Positions 46,745 to 64,000 of a stretch of DNA of 64,000 nt are shown piece after piece (the stretch's first letter is position 1; the number at the start of each line of letters is the position of its first letter). The notes under the pieces were generated by a model that was not told the DNA's origin, did not search any database, and saw nothing but the letters and a program-made list of their open reading frames with translations. A program made the position numbers and the translations under genes. This stretch comes from Serinus canaria (Eukaryota; Chordata; Aves; Passeriformes; Fringillidae). Where the stretch lies: NCBI RefSeq assembly GCF_022539315.1, contig NC_066326.1:8758601-8822600 (forward strand). Direction: 5' to 3'.

Positions 46745-48053
46745 GCGCCGCGGAGGGATGGGCACGGGCACCACGGGCATGCCACCCCGAGCCTGGGGCA
46801 GTCGGTGGGCCAGGAGGGAAGAGGGTGACTTACCGGCGGGGAGCGGGGCGGAGGAGATGAGTAGAAGCCGCCGCCGGGCCGTTGTGATCGGGGGGGGCCG
46901 GCAGAGACCGGGGTTGTGCTGCCGGCTCCCCCCGCGCCGCGGGCTGGGTGCCAAGGGGAGGGCGGCACGGCCGAGCCAAAAGGAAACGGCTCCGAACAAA
47001 GCCCCGGTGGGGCTGGAGCAACTGGTGCCAGCCCATCAGCCCCCGACTGCGCCCGGAAACACGAGCCGTCCCCGAGGGAGGGCACCTGCCCCGGCACCTG
47101 CGCCTAGAGGCGGCACGGCCCGGCCCGGCCCCGCCGCTGCCAGCGTCTCAGGCCCTCCGCCCCGGCGAGGAGCCCTCGGCAACGCCACGGGGGGAACTCA
47201 AACGGCGTGAGGAACCCCACCGGCCCCGTGCGGAGCTCCCGCGGTGTTGCCTGGGAATCCCTGGGACCCTGCGCTGGCCAAGGCTGCCGGCTGTGGGAAT
47301 TCCTGATGCCTCCGACACGGCACGGTGGCGGGAAATGCTCCGCCGCCACTGCCAGGGAGCTTCCCCTACGGCTGGCCCCGGGGGCTGACACAGGTGGGGG
47401 ACGTGGGTCCCCTGTCCCAGGGCACCTCTGAGCCCGCAGTGCCACCGGCCCCACGGAGCGCGGCAGGAGCAGGGGGGAGGGTGCAGCGGGAGGTCCCGGC
47501 GGCGGCTCCGGGGGTTCAGTCCCGACTGGCAACAGCTGCCCGCACGGGGAACCGGGGCGCCGTGCCGAGCCTGGGGCAACCCTGGGGCAGCGGCGGGGCT
47601 GGGCCAGGAGCGCAGCCGAGACCGGGGCCCGCTTCTCCCGCCCGGGGAGCCGCCCGCTCCCCTCTCACCTCCGGCCCCGCAGCCTTCGGCACAGCAGCCC
47701 GGGCCGGTCCGCAGCCCCTCCCGGCGGCAGGGTCGGGGCGGCGGGGTCGGGGAGGCTCCAGCGGGGCACCCCGCTCCCGCCGTGCCGCTCCCGCCCCGCC
47801 ACCGGCCGCTTTCGGTTTCGCTCCGGCGCCCACCTGGGCTCTGCAGGTCGGGGCGCGCCCGGGCCCGGAGGCGGCGGGTGTGTGAGTATCGCTGCCCTCC
47901 CGTCCCTCAGGACCTCGGGCGGGAGGACCCCGAGGGCTCCCCAGGAGCCCCGGTCCGATCCCGCTCCCCCGGTGGCGCTGTCCCGGCCCCGGCCGCCGGG
48001 GGGCGGTAACGGCGGGGGCGGGGCCGTCAGGCGGTTCCGGCGGTGTCGCGGCC
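46745..48053. other. CpG-rich region shared by miR-191/425 - DALRD3 and NDUFAF3
   Basis: Very GC-rich, CpG-dense island between miR-191 (-) and the NDUFAF3 start (+). On the minus strand a consensus donor CCGCCG|GTAAGT falls at 46834/46833, 98 bp upstream of the miR-191 mature start, and may end a non-coding first exon of the pri-miRNA/DALRD3 transcript. Weaker minus-strand GT donors lie near 47669 and 47829. The right part is the NDUFAF3 promoter. No TATA box was seen. Confidence 0.5.
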
Positions 48054-49052
48054 ATGGCGGCGCTGCGGCGGCTCGTGCCGGCGGTGGGGCGGGCGGTGGG
48101 ACAGGCGGCGGGCAGGTACCGGCACCGGCAACCGCCGCTGCCCTGCCACCGGGGCAGGTGCCTGTAGGATGGCGTAGGGTGTCCGGGAGGTGTCCGTGGG
48201 TCCCCCGTGTCCCAGCTGCTTACTCTCCCCGCAGAGCGCCGTGCCGGGGTCACCGGCTCACTCCGGCGGATGATGAGATGTACCAGCGGACACGGGTGAT
48301 GGTCCTGGAGCCGGAGTCCCCCAACATCATGTTCATCGAGAGCTACAGCACCCGCGGCTTCACCATCAGCGGAGACCTAGTGGTGGGGCCCTGTGCCGTC
48401 CTGCCCCGCAGCATCCTCCAGTGGAACGTGAGTGCCCGGCGGCGGGGCGGGGGCTGCCGGTCGCCACCGCGCGCCGGGGGCAGCTCCCCTCAACGCCCGC
48501 CGTGTCCCCGCAGGTTGGCTCCCACCGGGACATCTCGCTCGAGAGTCTGTCGCTGTTCCGGCTGCTGGAGCCCCAAATAGGTACGCGGGGCAGGAGTGGC
48601 GCGGGCTGCCCTTCTTCAGGCTCCTGTCGGGGTGGCTGTGCGGAAGCCATTGGTACCTGCAGGAAGGGCAGGTCTGGGCCGAGGCAGCTCGAATGCTGCC
48701 CTGCCCATCCTTGTCTTGCTCTGGTTGCAGAGATCCTGGTGCTGGGCACAGGGGACAGGGTGGAGCGGCTGCACCCTGCCATGGTGAAGCAGATGCGGGA
48801 GTGCGGGATTGCTGTGGAGGTGCAGGACACGGTAAGAGTGAGCACAGGCAGCACCCCATTGAAAGGAAGGGAAAGAGGGAGGGGGTCATGCACCATGTGG
48901 GGAGGGGCCGAGTGCTTTCTGAGGCCCAGAGCTTCACTCACTCCCTTTTCTATTCACAGGCGAATGCATGTGCAACCTTCAACTTCCTAATGAATGAAAG
49001 GCGCGTGGTGGCTGCTGGGCTCATCCCCCCGCGGGGCACCTACGGGGTGTAG
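48054..49052 (+). CDS. NDUFAF3: NDUFAF3, mitochondrial complex I assembly factor 3
   Basis: Mitochondrial protein that acts with NDUFAF4 in early assembly of the complex I Q-module. Five exons: 48054-48115, 48235-48427, 48514-48580, 48731-48831, 48960-49052 (stop TAG), in frame, 171 residues (human 184). The arginine-rich, acid-free N-terminus (AALRRLVPAVGRAVGQAAGR) looks like a mitochondrial targeting peptide. The DUF498/Mth938-like fold follows (SPNIMFIESYSTRGFTISGD, ILQWNV, EILVLGTGDRVERL, MRECGIAVEVQDT, ANACATFNFLMNERRVVAAGLIP). The ATG has a strong Kozak context (GCGGCCATGGCG). All introns are 86-150 bp. No canonical poly(A) signal is near; AATATA at 49407-49412 is a weak candidate. Confidence 0.96.
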
Positions 49053-50456
49053 GCACTGCCTGCCATGCCCGTGGGCTGAGTGGTTCCTCCCCTGCCTGCC
49101 TGAAGCCCCTGACAGTCACTGCTCCATAGTGAACTGTGGAGCTGTTGGCTCAGTGATGGCTCTGCACACAGGAGGGATGTGAAATACATGGGCTTAGCTC
49201 TTCCCTGCAGTCCCTGACTTGGCCTCCCTGCTCAGTCTGGGCTGGAGACTGTAGGGGACAGCAAAAACTTTGCTGGCAGCACTGCTCCCACAGCCCTGCC
49301 AAGGTCATGCCCCACACTTTGGCAGCAAGAAGCTTCACCTGAGGGAGGGTGAACGCTGGTGGGGTGAGCTGTACATCCCCAGGCACACCTGGAGCTCTAC
49401 GAGGAAAATATATGTAAATGGGAAGTACAAGAAATTGTATGGTGGTTAATGCACAGCACATTGAGGCTGTAACAAATCAAGGGGGCATGTGCTCACCTTG
49501 GGCACTGGGCAACGTGTGGTGGTGGGATGCCATGTGCCAGCAGCTTCCTGAGCACAGCCAACACAAGCAACTAGTGTCTCCAGCTGGTGCTGACCTGGCT
49601 TGGGCTCTCCAGTGGAGCTTTGTACCACCCCAGCATGGATGTCCCTTGAACAGTGTTGGTCCAAGGGTGTTGCATCCCTTTTCATTGAAGGCTTAAGCTC
49701 CAGCAGGGGACTTGGAAAAGCTCCCTGTCCTGAACTGGATGGTTCATAGCTGCGGATGTCACCTCTGGGGAAGAGAGACATGAAACCTAATGGAAGCCTC
49801 ATGTATTGAACTCCACCTTGGCCTGCAAAGGCAGGGGACACAGCTGCAAGGTTTGGGTGGCTTTGCTTAGCAAGTGTATCACAGGTAAACCTGTCAAGCC
49901 AGGGAAGGTTGCACTGCTCAGGCCAGCAGAAATGCAGACCAGCTCATTTATAAACTTGTGCTGCTCCCAGTGCATTGCCCACCTTCCAGCAAACAACTGC
50001 TCTGTTGGAGCCTGGGCAGGTAATCCACAGCAAACAGCCCAAAGGGGTGCAGTTACTGGGCTTGGAGGTGTGGCACCTACAAGAGTTAGGGGGAGAACAC
50101 AGCAGCTGGACCAGGAATGGGGGCCTGCAGCATCCTGGCTGCTGCCATAGTTGGGTTTGGCAGCTGCCAGTAGGAAATAATGGCAGTGTAAAACCATTGG
50201 CTTTCTTACCCAGCAGTCCAGCCCTTGTCTTCTGCACTTAGGAAGGATTTTTAAAGAAGCCACAGTGTTGGCCACTCAGCCCTGTCTCAGGGCTCTCCTC
50301 TCCCTTTTGCCCTTCACGTGCACACAGTCCCTTCTGGGGTTATCAGGTGCCTCTGACAGTGTGGAAAGCAAGGGACAGAGCCAAGGACGGAGAGCAAGGG
50401 AGGTAAAGAAGGAAGAGGGGCTCAGGGCTGACACCAACTGCACATCTTTTCATTTT
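49053..50456. other. NDUFAF3 3' flank and NDUFAF3-IMPDH2 convergent intergenic
   Basis: NDUFAF3 3'UTR and spacer to the IMPDH2 poly(A) site. The two genes converge. I see no coding exon, RNA gene or recognisable transposon. Confidence 0.45.
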
Positions 50457-50462
50457 TTTATT
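50457..50462 (-). terminator. IMPDH2 poly(A) signal
   Basis: The minus strand reads AATAAA, 205 bp after the IMPDH2 stop codon at 50667-50669. Confidence 0.75.
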
Positions 50463-50666
50463 GTAAAACATGGCCAACACGTGCAAGGCTCCAGCCCAGG
50501 CTCATGGCTCCTGGGTGGAAGGCGGGCCCTGCGGGTGGTCAGAAAGCAGCCAAGGGACAGCAGGAGCTCCAGGCAGCCCAGAATAATGGCACTTCTGCAG
50601 CAAGAGCAGCTCCCACGCAGAGCAGCGCAGGGCTGGGTGGCACAGGGACAGACACAGATCTCTCTC

Positions 50667-63962
<13,296 letters not shown>

Positions 63963-64000
63963 CTGGCGGGGAGGCAGGCGGCGGCGGCGGGTGAGAGGCG

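Noticed and set aside
45789..47210. 473-codon plus-strand open frame across the miR-425/191 region
   Set aside because: It lies in GC-rich DNA where stops are rare, has no domain or conserved motif, and overlaps both miRNA hairpins on the opposite strand.

Overview
The window is vertebrate nuclear DNA, almost certainly from a bird. The evidence is spliced multi-exon genes with GT-AG introns, several CR1 LINE fragments (the dominant avian retrotransposon), very GC-rich promoters with very short introns (68-70 bp), and a crescent/sizzled-class secreted Frizzled-related gene, a class that as far as I recall placental mammals lack. Gene order ARIH2 - P4HTM - WDR6 - DALRD3 - NDUFAF3 - IMPDH2 matches the conserved block on human 3p21.31. 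I assigned the species group and gene names from protein similarity by eye; no search was run.

Layout. ARIH2 (+) enters from the left with its first ~108 codons outside the window and ends at 14283. P4HTM (+) spans 18094-35680. Its 9.3 kb second intron holds a complete four-exon gene on the opposite strand, a secreted Frizzled-related protein of the crescent (Frzb2)/sizzled class (21971-25699, -). WDR6 (+) starts only 217 bp after the P4HTM stop and runs to 39984. DALRD3 (-) converges on it (41140-44543). Upstream of DALRD3 on the same strand are two clear microRNA hairpins, miR-425 (about 46181-46264) and miR-191 (about 46669-46744). NDUFAF3 (+) lies at 48054-49052. IMPDH2 (-) has its last twelve coding exons here (50667-63962) and its first ~49 codons beyond the right edge.

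Mobile DNA. ARIH2's second in-window intron carries an endogenous-retrovirus gag relic (about 3170-3640, -). A 2.4 kb 5'-truncated CR1 sits in an IMPDH2 intron (about 59480-61920, -), a short CR1 3' tail lies next to it (59125-59255, +), and another CR1 3' fragment lies in the crescent/P4HTM intron (about 22490-22880, -).

How the genes relate. WDR6 and DALRD3 are neighbours and, from established work, both are non-catalytic partners of tRNA anticodon-loop methyltransferases (FTSJ1 and METTL2). ARIH2 is a cullin-5-linked RBR ubiquitin ligase, P4HTM an ER-membrane 2-oxoglutarate dioxygenase, NDUFAF3 a mitochondrial complex I assembly factor, IMPDH2 the rate-limiting enzyme of guanine nucleotide synthesis, and crescent a secreted Wnt antagonist. 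I do not see an undescribed multi-gene system. The most interesting points are the nested antisense crescent gene, the miRNA pair with a possible non-coding host exon, a five-copy YY1-like promoter array, and a GC-AG micro-intron.
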